From the NCBI GenBank assembly GCA_963660435.1, contig CAVKYI010000001.1, positions 124,001 through 188,000 of the forward strand: a DNA stretch of 64,000 nucleotides. Reading direction: 5' to 3'. This DNA is from Hallerella sp963660435 (lineage in GTDB: Bacteria; Fibrobacterota; Fibrobacteria; Fibrobacterales; Fibrobacteraceae). Shown in pieces: positions 41,605 through 48,605 of this stretch (positions within the stretch are counted from its first letter, which is position 1; each line of letters opens with the position of its first letter). A program made the translations under genes and the position numbers. The notes under the pieces were generated by a model. That model saw nothing but the letters and a program-made list of their open reading frames with translations. It was not told the origin of the DNA and made no database searches.

Positions 41605-42464
41605 TCCTTGACGCCGTAGTTATCGCTTTTCTCGTTCTGGCTGGCTGGCTTTTGTTTTTTCCGGTGAAGGCCCGTTTTCTTTTTCGAGGGGAGAAAAATG
41701 CCGGGATGCTTGAAGTCCGATTCTTTCGCTGGAAGATTTTCGGAACAGGGGAAGAACGCGCGGAAGCCTTGGATGGCGAGGAACGGTTGGAGGATTTGCG
41801 GACAGACGCGACTTCTGGCGATGACGTTCTGACAGGGAATTTTCGGGAGTCGGCGGACGCAGGAATCGATGGATCGAGGGTGGAAGGAACCGGGGAAAAG
41901 TCGTCGGAAAATTCCGGCCCTGAAATAAACGCGGTGCAAGAGGACAAGCCTGTACGAGCAGAGACGTCTTCGCAAGGAAAGGAAAAAAGCTCCCGGAAGA
42001 AGAAAAGAAAATCGGACTCGGAATTCCTGACGCTCTTGCTTGAACCGGGATTCGACAGAAAGCTTCTGAAAGGCTCCGTCCGAATGGCGAAGGCTTTCTT
42101 TCGCATTTTCCGCTGTCGCTTCGAACCGACGGTTGTCGAAGGGATTCGCCTGGATTCGTTCGCGAACATGGGGATTGTCTGTGGCGCGCTGGATTTTTTC
42201 GTCGCGACCGTTCCGCTTTTCGAGAACTGGGAATTTCGGATGGACTGGGAGGGAACGAAGGCGCTTCGCATCGAAGGCTGCATCGTGGCTTCGTTTTCGA
42301 TGGCGCGGATCCTGGGCTTTTGCCTGGTTTCCTCGCGATGGGTCGCGGTGCTCGCGTGGATTTACCTGAAAAACCGTCGTCGTCTGAAGAAAGCGCCGGA
42401 AGCGTTTCGGCTCGTCTTCTGGAGACGCCTTGTCGTTCGATTCCTATCGGCAGAAGGAGGCTAG
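41601..42464 (+). CDS. Membrane protein with charged linker (DUF2953-like)
   Basis: A 287-residue protein with an N-terminal helix (ILDAVVIAFLVLAGWLLFF), a short beta part (VKARFLFRGEKNAGMLEVRFFRWKIF is split by the edge of the domain at about 22-48), a long acidic-then-basic low-complexity linker (about 55-140), and a C-terminal region with one or two membrane stretches. The pattern resembles DUF2953 proteins. Function unknown. It sits between mlaC-like and rsuA-type genes in one operon. Confidence 0.5.
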   Translation: MILDAVVIAFLVLAGWLLFFPVKARFLFRGEKNAGMLEVRFFRWKIFGTGEERAEALDGEERLEDLRTDATSGDDVLTGNFRESADAGIDGSRVEGTGEKSSENSGPEINAVQEDKPVRAETSSQGKEKSSRKKKRKSDSEFLTLLLEPGFDRKLLKGSVRMAKAFFRIFRCRFEPTVVEGIRLDSFANMGIVCGALDFFVATVPLFENWEFRMDWEGTKALRIEGCIVASFSMARILGFCLVSSRWVAVLAWIYLKNRRRLKKAPEAFRLVFWRRLVVRFLSAEGG

Positions 42465-43169
42465 ATGCAAAAATTGACCGTGGAAAGGCTGCTTTCCCGC
42501 CTGGGTTTCGGTTCCCGCAAGGAGTGCCGGGGGCTGGTGCGGGATGGGCTTGTGGAAGTTCCAGGCAGGACCGTCGAGGATCCGTTCGAGGAACTCTCGG
42601 AACGACCGGAAACGATTTTCGTAAACGGAGAAAGCGTCCCGACGAGAGAAGAATTCTACGTGATGATGAACAAGCCGTGCGGGCTGGAATGCAGCCACAA
42701 GCCGCGGGACCACGAATCGGTGTTCGAAAGGTTCCCCGCGCGGATGATCGAGATGGGTCTTAATTGCGTGGGTCGTCTCGATGCGGATTCACACGGGCTT
42801 CTCCTGTTTTCGAACCAGGGACAGTTTATCCACCGCGTGGAAAGCCCGAAGAAGGGAATGCTCAAGACCTACGTGGCAAGGCTCGCCCGTCCGATTACCG
42901 AAGCGCAGATACGCCTGTTGAAGGAAGGCGTTCAGTTGAAAGGCGAAAAGAAGCCCTTTGTCGCCCGGGAACTCGAAACGGTTTCCGAAAGGGAAATCCG
43001 CATTTCGATTGCCGAAGGCGTGTATCACGAAGTGCGCCGGATGCTTGCCGCGGTATCGAATCACGTCGAAGACCTGGAACGGGTTTCTATCGGAAGCGTG
43101 GAACTTGACCCTGCGCTCGAACCGGGGAACTGGCGGTTCCTCACCGCGGAAGAAATCGCGAAGTTCTAG
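42465..43169 (+). CDS. Pseudouridine synthase, RsuA/RluB family
   Basis: A 234-residue enzyme that isomerises uridine in ribosomal RNA. S4 RNA-binding domain at about 1-60 (LTVERLLSRLGFGSRKECRGL), then the catalytic domain with GRLDADSHGLLLFSNQG, where the aspartate of G-R-L-D is catalytic, and the C-terminal EVRRMLAAVSNHVEDLERV. AGGAGG lies just before ATG 42465. The stop TAG is directly followed by the half inverted-repeat element at 43170. Confidence 0.92.
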   Translation: MQKLTVERLLSRLGFGSRKECRGLVRDGLVEVPGRTVEDPFEELSERPETIFVNGESVPTREEFYVMMNKPCGLECSHKPRDHESVFERFPARMIEMGLNCVGRLDADSHGLLLFSNQGQFIHRVESPKKGMLKTYVARLARPITEAQIRLLKEGVQLKGEKKPFVARELETVSEREIRISIAEGVYHEVRRMLAAVSNHVEDLERVSIGSVELDPALEPGNWRFLTAEEIAKF

Positions 43170-43242
43170 AGGCCACCTCTAAAAATTGCCTTGGTCAAGA
43201 AAATTTGAGCGAGACCAAGCGAAGGAAGGAATGAAAAGTGGC
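43170..43242. repeat. Half copy of the 163-bp inverted-repeat element
   Basis: A 73-base stretch beginning AGGCCACCTCTAAAAATT that matches the right arm of the element at 5917-6079 (read in reverse complement) with six differences, five of them transitions. It fills the whole gap between two convergent genes, starting at the rsuA-type stop and ending at the HU stop. The left arm is absent. Confidence 0.75.
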
Positions 43243-43577
43243 TAGATGGAAGTGCGTTCCGGAACGGAAACGGTAGCCGTTTGCGGCTTGACGGATCTTG
43301 CGATCGCGTCCTTGACCTCGGAAGAAAACTTGAACGCGATGACCGAGCGCGAATCCAGATAGACGATTTCTCCTGTTCTCGGATTGCGCGCGGGGCGCGC
43401 CTTGCGTTCCTTGCGGGCGAATGTTCCAAAGCCTCGCAGTTCGATGGTGTTGCCTTCGGCGAGGGATTCGGCAACGACGTCGAAAAACTGCTCGACGACG
43501 GTGCGAACCTTGCTCTTCACGATGCCTGTCGCACACGTGACGTCTTGGACGAGATCTTGTTTCGTTGCGTTTGCCAC
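43242..43577 (-). CDS. HU/IHF-family DNA-binding protein
   Basis: A 111-residue histone-like protein that bends DNA as a dimer. Seen: TKQDLVQDVTCATG, TIELRGFGTFARKERKARPARNPRTG (in two parts around residues 45-70) and the arm ARNPRTGEIV with the DNA-intercalating proline. About 15 residues longer at the C terminus than classical HU. The GTG start fits the TATATTTT box four bases upstream. Confidence 0.92.
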   Translation of the reverse strand: MANATKQDLVQDVTCATGIVKSKVRTVVEQFFDVVAESLAEGNTIELRGFGTFARKERKARPARNPRTGEIVYLDSRSVIAFKFSSEVKDAIARSVKPQTATVSVPERTSI

Positions 43578-43581
43578 ACTT

Positions 43582-43589
43582 AAAATATA
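43582..43589 (-). promoter_or_regulatory. TATATTTT box 4 bases before HU start
   Basis: On the minus strand TATATTTT, AAGT, then GTG 43577; predicts a leaderless HU mRNA. Confidence 0.45.
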
Positions 43590-43681
43590 AGAAGCTTTGC
43601 GCGAAAAATCTATTTTTGGCGTGCCCCGCTTCCTTTTTTCGGGTGATTTGCATGAACTTTTCTGTGAAAAGGTGTGAGTAG

Positions 43682-44767
43682 ATGTTGAAAACAGAATTCC
43701 GGTTCGGAAATGTCCGCGTTTCTCCGTGTACCGTGCTTTCGCCGATGGCCGGGGTGACGGATGCGCCTTTTCGTCGTCTTTGCCGGATTCTTTCCGGGAA
43801 TCGAATCGGGCTCCTGGTTTCGGAATTTGTCTCGACGGACGGAACGTCGCCGTTTGTCCTGAAAAACCGGAAACAGCTGAACTTTTACCCGGAAGAGCGC
43901 CCTTTCGGAATCCAGATTTTTGGCCGCAGCCCGGAACGGATGGCCTATGCGGCGCACGTTCTCGAATCGCTTCGTCCCGACTACATCGAAGTGAATGCGG
44001 GTTGTCCCGTGCCGAAAGTGGCGGGCAAGGGCGGCGGCGCGGGACTTCTCAAGGACTTGCCTCGACTAGGAAGGATCCTCGCGGAAGTCAAGAAGTCCAT
44101 TTCCGTTCCGCTTTCGCTCAAGTGCCGTATCGGCTGGGACGAAAATTCCGTCAACGTGTTCGAGACCCTGAAAATCGCGGAAGGCGAAGGCGTGGAAATG
44201 CTCACCGTGCACGGCAGGACGCGTGTCCAGGGCTATAACGGCTTTGCGGATTGGAACGTCATCGGCGAAGTGGCGAGCCGCGCGAAAATTCCCGTCGTCG
44301 GGAACGGGGACGTTTCGAGCGTTTCCGGGGCGCTTGCGCGACTATCGGAACTTGCCGTGAGCGGCGTTTCGATCGGGCGCGGCGCGATGCACAATCCGTG
44401 GCTTTTCGGCGAAATTGCGGATGCGCTGGAAGGAAAAGCCGCCCGAACGGTTTCGGCTAGGGAAGCCTGCGGAATTTTTGAAACCTATTACGGCTTGATG
44501 ATGGAAGAGGGAAATTCGACGCCTTTCGGCGCGCTGGGGCGACTGAAACAGCTCGCTGCGCGGCTTTGCAAGGGATTTGAACCGGAAACCCCCGAATTTC
44601 GGAAAAGCGTTCTCGTGAGCCAAAGTCCGGAAGAGCTTTTTGAACGGGCCGCCCGATTTGCCGAAAATGCGGAAAAGGGCGGGATTTCCTTTGTGCCGGA
44701 ACGCCTGGTGAACCTGAACGGACGGAAGGAAGATTCGGTATCCTTTGAAAGGCAGTTTAAAGGATAA
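43682..44767 (+). CDS. dus: tRNA-dihydrouridine synthase
   Basis: A 361-residue FMN-dependent enzyme that reduces uridine in tRNA. TIM barrel with SPMAGVTDAPFRRLCR near the start, the catalytic cysteine in VNAGCPVPKVAGKGGGAGLL, LKCRIGWD, and the phosphate site VVGNGDVSS and GVSIGRGAMHNPW. The closest named type is DusB-like. Start ATG 43682; it runs toward aqpZ and ends at a hairpin shared with it. Confidence 0.93.
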   Translation: MLKTEFRFGNVRVSPCTVLSPMAGVTDAPFRRLCRILSGNRIGLLVSEFVSTDGTSPFVLKNRKQLNFYPEERPFGIQIFGRSPERMAYAAHVLESLRPDYIEVNAGCPVPKVAGKGGGAGLLKDLPRLGRILAEVKKSISVPLSLKCRIGWDENSVNVFETLKIAEGEGVEMLTVHGRTRVQGYNGFADWNVIGEVASRAKIPVVGNGDVSSVSGALARLSELAVSGVSIGRGAMHNPWLFGEIADALEGKAARTVSAREACGIFETYYGLMMEEGNSTPFGALGRLKQLAARLCKGFEPETPEFRKSVLVSQSPEELFERAARFAENAEKGGISFVPERLVNLNGRKEDSVSFERQFKG

Positions 44768-44774
44768 CCTGTTT

Positions 44775-44810
44775 ACAAAAAAACGGCCCCGTCGATTTCG
44801 GCGAGGCTGT
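44775..44810 (-). terminator. Terminator shared by dus and aqpZ
   Basis: A 13-bp stem with one mismatch (44783-44810) has seven A residues on its left (T tract for the minus strand, aqpZ) and CTTCTTTT on its right (weaker T tract for dus). Confidence 0.7.
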
Positions 44811-44827
44811 CTTCTTTTGAGGGAAAA

Positions 44828-45550
44828 TCAGGATTTTGGTGCGGAGACTAGCCTGTAAGCGATTCCGCCGACGATTCCGCCGAGAATCGGCGCTACCCAG
44901 AAGAGCCAGAGCTGCTTTATCGCCGTTCCGCAAACGAATACGGCGACGGCTGTCGAACGGGCCGGGTTCACGGACGTGTTTGTCGCCGGAATGCTCACGA
45001 GGTGGATGAGCGTGAGACAGAGTCCGATGGCTATCGGGCCGAAACCGGCAGGGGCGCGGCTGTCGGTCGCTCCCATGATGACAAAGAGGAAGACGGCGGT
45101 CATCAGGAATTCGACGAGGAACGCGGGGCCCATTCCAAAGACCTTTCCGCCAAAGGCGTTCAGACCGCTTGCGTCGGGAAGCTCGGACCAGCCGTTTGTG
45201 GCGAACGCTCCGATTCCCGTCGTAACGTCCGGGCTGGCGACGAAAAAGAGAATGGCCGCCGCGACGATGCCGCCGATGACCTGGGCCACGATATATGCCG
45301 GAGCCTCTTTCGCCGAAAAACGTCCGCCGGCGACAAGTCCGAGCGTAACCGCCGGATTCAGGTGGCAACCGGAAATGTGTCCGATAGCGAAAGCCATCGT
45401 GAGAACGGTAAGGCCGAATGCCAGTGCGACGCCGACGTAGCCGATTCCCGTGTTGGGAACGCCACAGGCGAGAACTGCCGCTCCGCAGCCGCCGAGAACG
45501 AGCCAGAATGTGCCTATCGCTTCTGCCAGGGATCTTTTCAAGAGAGTCAT
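44828..45550 (-). CDS. aqpZ: Aquaporin Z-type water channel
   Basis: A 240-residue, six-helix major intrinsic protein. Both NPA boxes are present (HLNPAVTLG at about 63 and SVNPARSTA at about 185), and the selectivity filter fits a water channel: a small loop pattern with TSVNPARS and histidine in LTLIHLVSIPATNTSVNPAR region. It allows rapid water flow across the inner membrane. Single gene. Confidence 0.95.
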   Translation of the reverse strand: MTLLKRSLAEAIGTFWLVLGGCGAAVLACGVPNTGIGYVGVALAFGLTVLTMAFAIGHISGCHLNPAVTLGLVAGGRFSAKEAPAYIVAQVIGGIVAAAILFFVASPDVTTGIGAFATNGWSELPDASGLNAFGGKVFGMGPAFLVEFLMTAVFLFVIMGATDSRAPAGFGPIAIGLCLTLIHLVSIPATNTSVNPARSTAVAVFVCGTAIKQLWLFWVAPILGGIVGGIAYRLVSAPKS

Positions 45551-45601
45551 AGTCTTTCCTTTTGATGAAAAATTTTACCTAAAGGTCGCCCCTAAAATTA
45601 A

Positions 45602-45640
45602 AAAAGCTTCGCTTGCTCGAAAAGAGCCGTGGCGAAGCTG
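45602..45640 (-). terminator. Terminator after lysA
   Basis: On the minus strand AGCTTCGC pairs with GCGAAGCT around a loop that itself contains a small hairpin, followed by TTTTTTAATTTT. Confidence 0.7.
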
Positions 45641-45660
45641 TGTGATGCGCTTTACAGAGT

Positions 45661-46923
45661 TCAGAGCGCGACGATCCTTTCGTTTTGCATCAGCTGTTCG
45701 AAAGTTTCGCGTTCGCGGATGACTTCGAGCGATCCGTTTGTTCGCAAGATCTCGGGCGCGTAACGGCGACTGTTGTAATTGCTAGACATGGCGCTGCCAT
45801 AGGCTCCGGCATCGTGCAGGACCAGATAGTCGCCGACTTCCGCCGTCGGCAATCTGCGCGAAACGACAAATCCGCCTTCTTCCTGCGTGAAAACGTCTCC
45901 GGATTCGCAAAGAGGCCCGGCGACGATCGCGTCCGTTTCGGGACCGAGCTTTCTGCCGTCCCTGGAAACGATGGAAATCGCATGGTAGGAACCATAGAAC
46001 GACGGTCGCACGAGATCGTTGAATCCCGCATCGATCAGGTAGAACAGATTGTTCTCTTGGCGTTTGATGGCTCGAATTTCCGCAACGAGAACGGCGCTTT
46101 CCGCGACGAGGTAGCGTCCCGGTTCCACTTCGAGAGAAATGTCGTGCCCGACGGACTGGGCGATGTCCTTGCGGGCCTTGTCCCAGAGCTCGTAATAGGC
46201 GCGAATGTCGATGCGGTTTCCTTTTTCTTCTTCCCTGTAGGGAATGGGAAGCCCACCGCCGGCGGAGATCATCCGGATATGGGAACCTAGCCGTCTGGAA
46301 GCGTCGCGCATCGCGTCGCATACCTTGGAAAGATGGTCAAAGTCCGAACCGCTGCCGATGTGCATGTGCAGTCCGGTAATCCACATTCCGTTTGCCTGGG
46401 CGAGCTTGACGCAATCCTTGATTTGCGTGTGCCAGACGCCGTGCTTGGAAAGCGGTCCACCCGTATTCGTCTTCTTGGAATGTCCATGCCCGAACCCCGG
46501 ATTTACGCGAAGCGTCAGGTTCGCGCGGATGCCCGCTTCGGCGAGCTGTCGGATCATGTCCGCCGAACCGATGTTTACATGAATCCCGTACTTCTTGACA
46601 AGCTCAAGGGCGTCGCGGTCAAGGATGTCCGCGGTATAGACGATTTGGGGGACCTGCTTGTCGCTTTCCCCACCCTTGAATCCGGCCTTGAGGGCCCGGA
46701 CGATTTCGCCCGCACTGACGGCATCGACAACGGCGCCGTTCTTTTTTACGAGGGAAAGTATCGAGAGATTGGGACAGGCCTTCTGGGCGAATCGGACCGT
46801 GTCGAAACAGGAAAGTTCCCGAATTCGGGTTTCGATGGCATTCCGGTCGTAGAGCCAAAAAGGGGTGCCGTATTTAGCGACACCCTCACGAATCGTTTCG
46901 TCGGAGAACATCGGACTAGACAT
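45661..46923 (-). CDS. lysA: Diaminopimelate decarboxylase
   Basis: LysA, 420 residues, PLP enzyme that makes L-lysine from meso-diaminopimelate. The PLP region includes VRFAQKACPN with the lysine, LHMHIGSGSDF, the glycine-rich ISAGGGLPIPY, and the C-terminal GPLCESGDVF with the active cysteine. ATG 46923 overlaps the preceding CBM48 gene by eight bases; ATG 46911 is an alternative start. The other lysine genes of this window (dapB, lysC) are far away. Confidence 0.95.
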   Translation of the reverse strand: MSSPMFSDETIREGVAKYGTPFWLYDRNAIETRIRELSCFDTVRFAQKACPNLSILSLVKKNGAVVDAVSAGEIVRALKAGFKGGESDKQVPQIVYTADILDRDALELVKKYGIHVNIGSADMIRQLAEAGIRANLTLRVNPGFGHGHSKKTNTGGPLSKHGVWHTQIKDCVKLAQANGMWITGLHMHIGSGSDFDHLSKVCDAMRDASRRLGSHIRMISAGGGLPIPYREEEKGNRIDIRAYYELWDKARKDIAQSVGHDISLEVEPGRYLVAESAVLVAEIRAIKRQENNLFYLIDAGFNDLVRPSFYGSYHAISIVSRDGRKLGPETDAIVAGPLCESGDVFTQEEGGFVVSRRLPTAEVGDYLVLHDAGAYGSAMSSNYNSRRYAPEILRTNGSLEVIRERETFEQLMQNERIVAL

Positions 46924-47323
46924 TCTTGATACTGTTCTCTCCGCCCTGTCCGTCGGGAACGCGGTCGGGGTTGGCCTGGTCGATTTCCCAGCTTCCGTCG
47001 AAGATGAACTTGTACTGGTAGGTTCCCGCGGCAAGGTTCTTCTTGAGAGACCATACGCCCTGTTCGCCCTTTTTCATCTTGGCCGGTTTCCAGTCGTTGA
47101 ATTCTCCCGCGACTTCGACCGATTTGGAATCCGGGGAATAGACGTTGAATACGACTTCCTTCAGCTCCTTCTTGGTCGCTTTCGGCGCGGACTTCTTGAC
47201 CGCGGTCACCTTGACGTCTTTCTTCGCCTGGGTTTCCTTTGCGGCTTTCGATACTACTTTCTTCGCCGACGACGCGGGAGCTTTCTTGACGGCTTTCGCG
47301 GCGGATTTCGTTTTCGTTGACAT
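46916..47323 (-). CDS. CBM48 (glycogen-binding-like) protein with histone H1-like tail
   Basis: A 135-residue protein. Residues 1-55 are a lysine/alanine-rich tail (18 lysines in the first 55) similar in composition to histone H1 C-terminal tails. Residues 57-135 form an isoamylase-N/AMPK glycogen-binding domain: VFNVYSPDSKSVEVAGEFND, then W, and GTYQYKFIFDGSWEIDQ with NPDRVPDGQGGENS. It has a strong GAGGAGG site. Coupled with lysA by an eight-base overlap. The tail could bind nucleic acid or a polyanion; the domain could bind alpha-glucan. The pairing with lysA is unexplained. Confidence 0.8.
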   Translation of the reverse strand: MSTKTKSAAKAVKKAPASSAKKVVSKAAKETQAKKDVKVTAVKKSAPKATKKELKEVVFNVYSPDSKSVEVAGEFNDWKPAKMKKGEQGVWSLKKNLAAGTYQYKFIFDGSWEIDQANPDRVPDGQGGENSIKNV

Positions 47324-47383
47324 GGATCAACCTCCTCGTTTGTTTTGACGAATAATAACAAAAAAACATTTACCTCTCAATGC

Positions 47384-47391
47384 TATATTTG
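47384..47391 (+). promoter_or_regulatory. TATATTTG box 5 bases before rpe start
   Basis: An exact TAnnTTTG match ending five bases before ATG 47397, predicting a leaderless rpe mRNA. Confidence 0.5.
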
Positions 47392-47396
47392 GAATT

Positions 47397-48041
47397 ATGA
47401 GACAGATGATTGCGCCTAGCGTCCTGAACGCGAATTTCCTGGATTTGAAGTCGGAACTCGAAGCCGTCGAACGCGGCGGTGCCGGTCTGATACATCTCGA
47501 CATCATGGATGGACACTTTGTCCCGAACATCAGCTTTGGACCGGATATTTCCCGCCAGATCGGGAGCGCGACAAAGCTCCCTCTCGACTGCCACCTGATG
47601 ATTGCCAATCCCGAGTCGCTTGTCGATGAATTTGCGCGGATCGGGGCGCACTACATTACGGTCCAGGCGGAGACGACGAACCATCTGGACCGGCTTTTGA
47701 ACCGCATCCGGGAACTCGGGGCGAAGCCGGCGGTAAGCATCAATCCGGCAACTCCTGTCGAAAGCGTCCGTTGGGTTCTGGATGTGGTCGATATGGTGCT
47801 TGTGATGTCGGTGAATCCGGGATTTGGCGGACAGAGCCTGATTCCCTACACGCTCGAAAAAATCCGCGCGCTTCGCGCGATGAAGCCCGAACTGGACATC
47901 GAAATCGACGGAGGCGTCAAGATGTCGAACATCCTCGAAGCGAAAAACGCCGGGGCGAACGTCTTTGTCGTCGGCAGCGCGATTTTCAAGACGGAATCCC
48001 CGGAACGGACCTGTCGCGAATTCGTGGAAAAAATTTTCTAG
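47397..48041 (+). CDS. rpe: Ribulose-phosphate 3-epimerase
   Basis: Rpe, 214 residues, a TIM-barrel enzyme interconverting ribulose-5-P and xylulose-5-P in the pentose phosphate pathway. Motifs: APSVLNANF, HLDIMDGHFVPN, DCHLMI, VLVMSVNPGFGGQ and EIDGGVK, with both catalytic aspartates and metal histidines. It lies 34 bases before the aryl-polyene-type operon, whose own TATATTTG box lies in the gap, so rpe is probably an independent or partly linked unit. Confidence 0.97.
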   Translation: MRQMIAPSVLNANFLDLKSELEAVERGGAGLIHLDIMDGHFVPNISFGPDISRQIGSATKLPLDCHLMIANPESLVDEFARIGAHYITVQAETTNHLDRLLNRIRELGAKPAVSINPATPVESVRWVLDVVDMVLVMSVNPGFGGQSLIPYTLEKIRALRAMKPELDIEIDGGVKMSNILEAKNAGANVFVVGSAIFKTESPERTCREFVEKIF

Positions 48042-48045
48042 AAAT

Positions 48046-48053
48046 TATATTTG
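48046..48053 (+). promoter_or_regulatory. TATATTTG box upstream of the APE operon
   Basis: An exact TAnnTTTG match 22 bases before ATG 48076; a short leader with GAGGA (48065-48069) follows. Candidate main promoter for the 12-kb operon. Confidence 0.45.
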
Positions 48054-48075
48054 GGTCAATACTCGAGGAATCTCT

Positions 48076-48342
48076 ATGGAAGACTTGAACACGCAGATCA
48101 AGAATGTATTGATAAAGTCCCTGGAACTAGAGGACATCACCGCAGAGGATATCGACGACGATGCGCCTCTCTTTGGACCGGGCAAGGGACTCGGGCTTGA
48201 CAGTATCGATGCGCTTGAACTCGGGATTGCCGTCAAGGACAATTTCGGGGTTTCCTTTTCGACGGTTAACGAAGAAACCCGCAGGCATTTCGCGTCGATC
48301 AATGCGCTTGCCGCCTACATCAAGGAAAACAGGAAGGACTGA
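48076..48342 (+). CDS. apeE: Acyl carrier protein 1 of APE-type cluster
   Basis: An 88-residue carrier protein whose phosphopantetheine serine lies in GLGLDSIDALEL (about residue 40). The N-terminal LFGPGKGLGLDS insert is characteristic of ACPs in aryl-polyene clusters. It would hold the growing polyene chain. It is the first gene of the plus-strand operon, followed two bases later by a second ACP. The gene symbol is given by position and family, matching the order in E. coli and Vibrio fischeri APE clusters. Confidence 0.8.
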   Translation: MEDLNTQIKNVLIKSLELEDITAEDIDDDAPLFGPGKGLGLDSIDALELGIAVKDNFGVSFSTVNEETRRHFASINALAAYIKENRKD

Positions 48343-48344
48343 CT

Positions 48345-48605
48345 ATGGACAAGACCCAGATTTTCGAAAAAATCAAAAGTGCGCTGGTCAACGAATTCGA
48401 GATGGATCCGGCGAAAGTCGTCCCCGAAGCGCGTCTCTATGAAGACCTGAACTTTGACAGCATCGATGCGGTTGACCTGATAGTAAAGTTCAAGTCGATG
48501 CTTCCGCATAACGTGGATCCGGAAGTCTTCAAGAATATGCGTACCTTGCAGGACGTGGTCGATGCCCTGTATGAGCTTGCCGGAAAATCCGACGAAAAGA
48601 AATGA
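48345..48605 (+). CDS. apeF: Acyl carrier protein 2 of APE-type cluster
   Basis: An 86-residue carrier protein with DLNFDSIDAVDLIVKF, the serine being the attachment site (about residue 38). It differs from the first ACP in surface charge, so the two may serve different partners (starter loading and elongation). It overlaps the next gene, the fused ligase, by four bases, fitting the ligase as its partner. Confidence 0.8.
   Translation: MDKTQIFEKIKSALVNEFEMDPAKVVPEARLYEDLNFDSIDAVDLIVKFKSMLPHNVDPEVFKNMRTLQDVVDALYELAGKSDEKK

Noticed and set aside
45584..45600. Possible third copy of the inverted-repeat end (AGGTCGCCCCTAAAATT)
   Set aside because: Two mismatches and one missing base in 18, and no further similarity inward. 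It may be chance.
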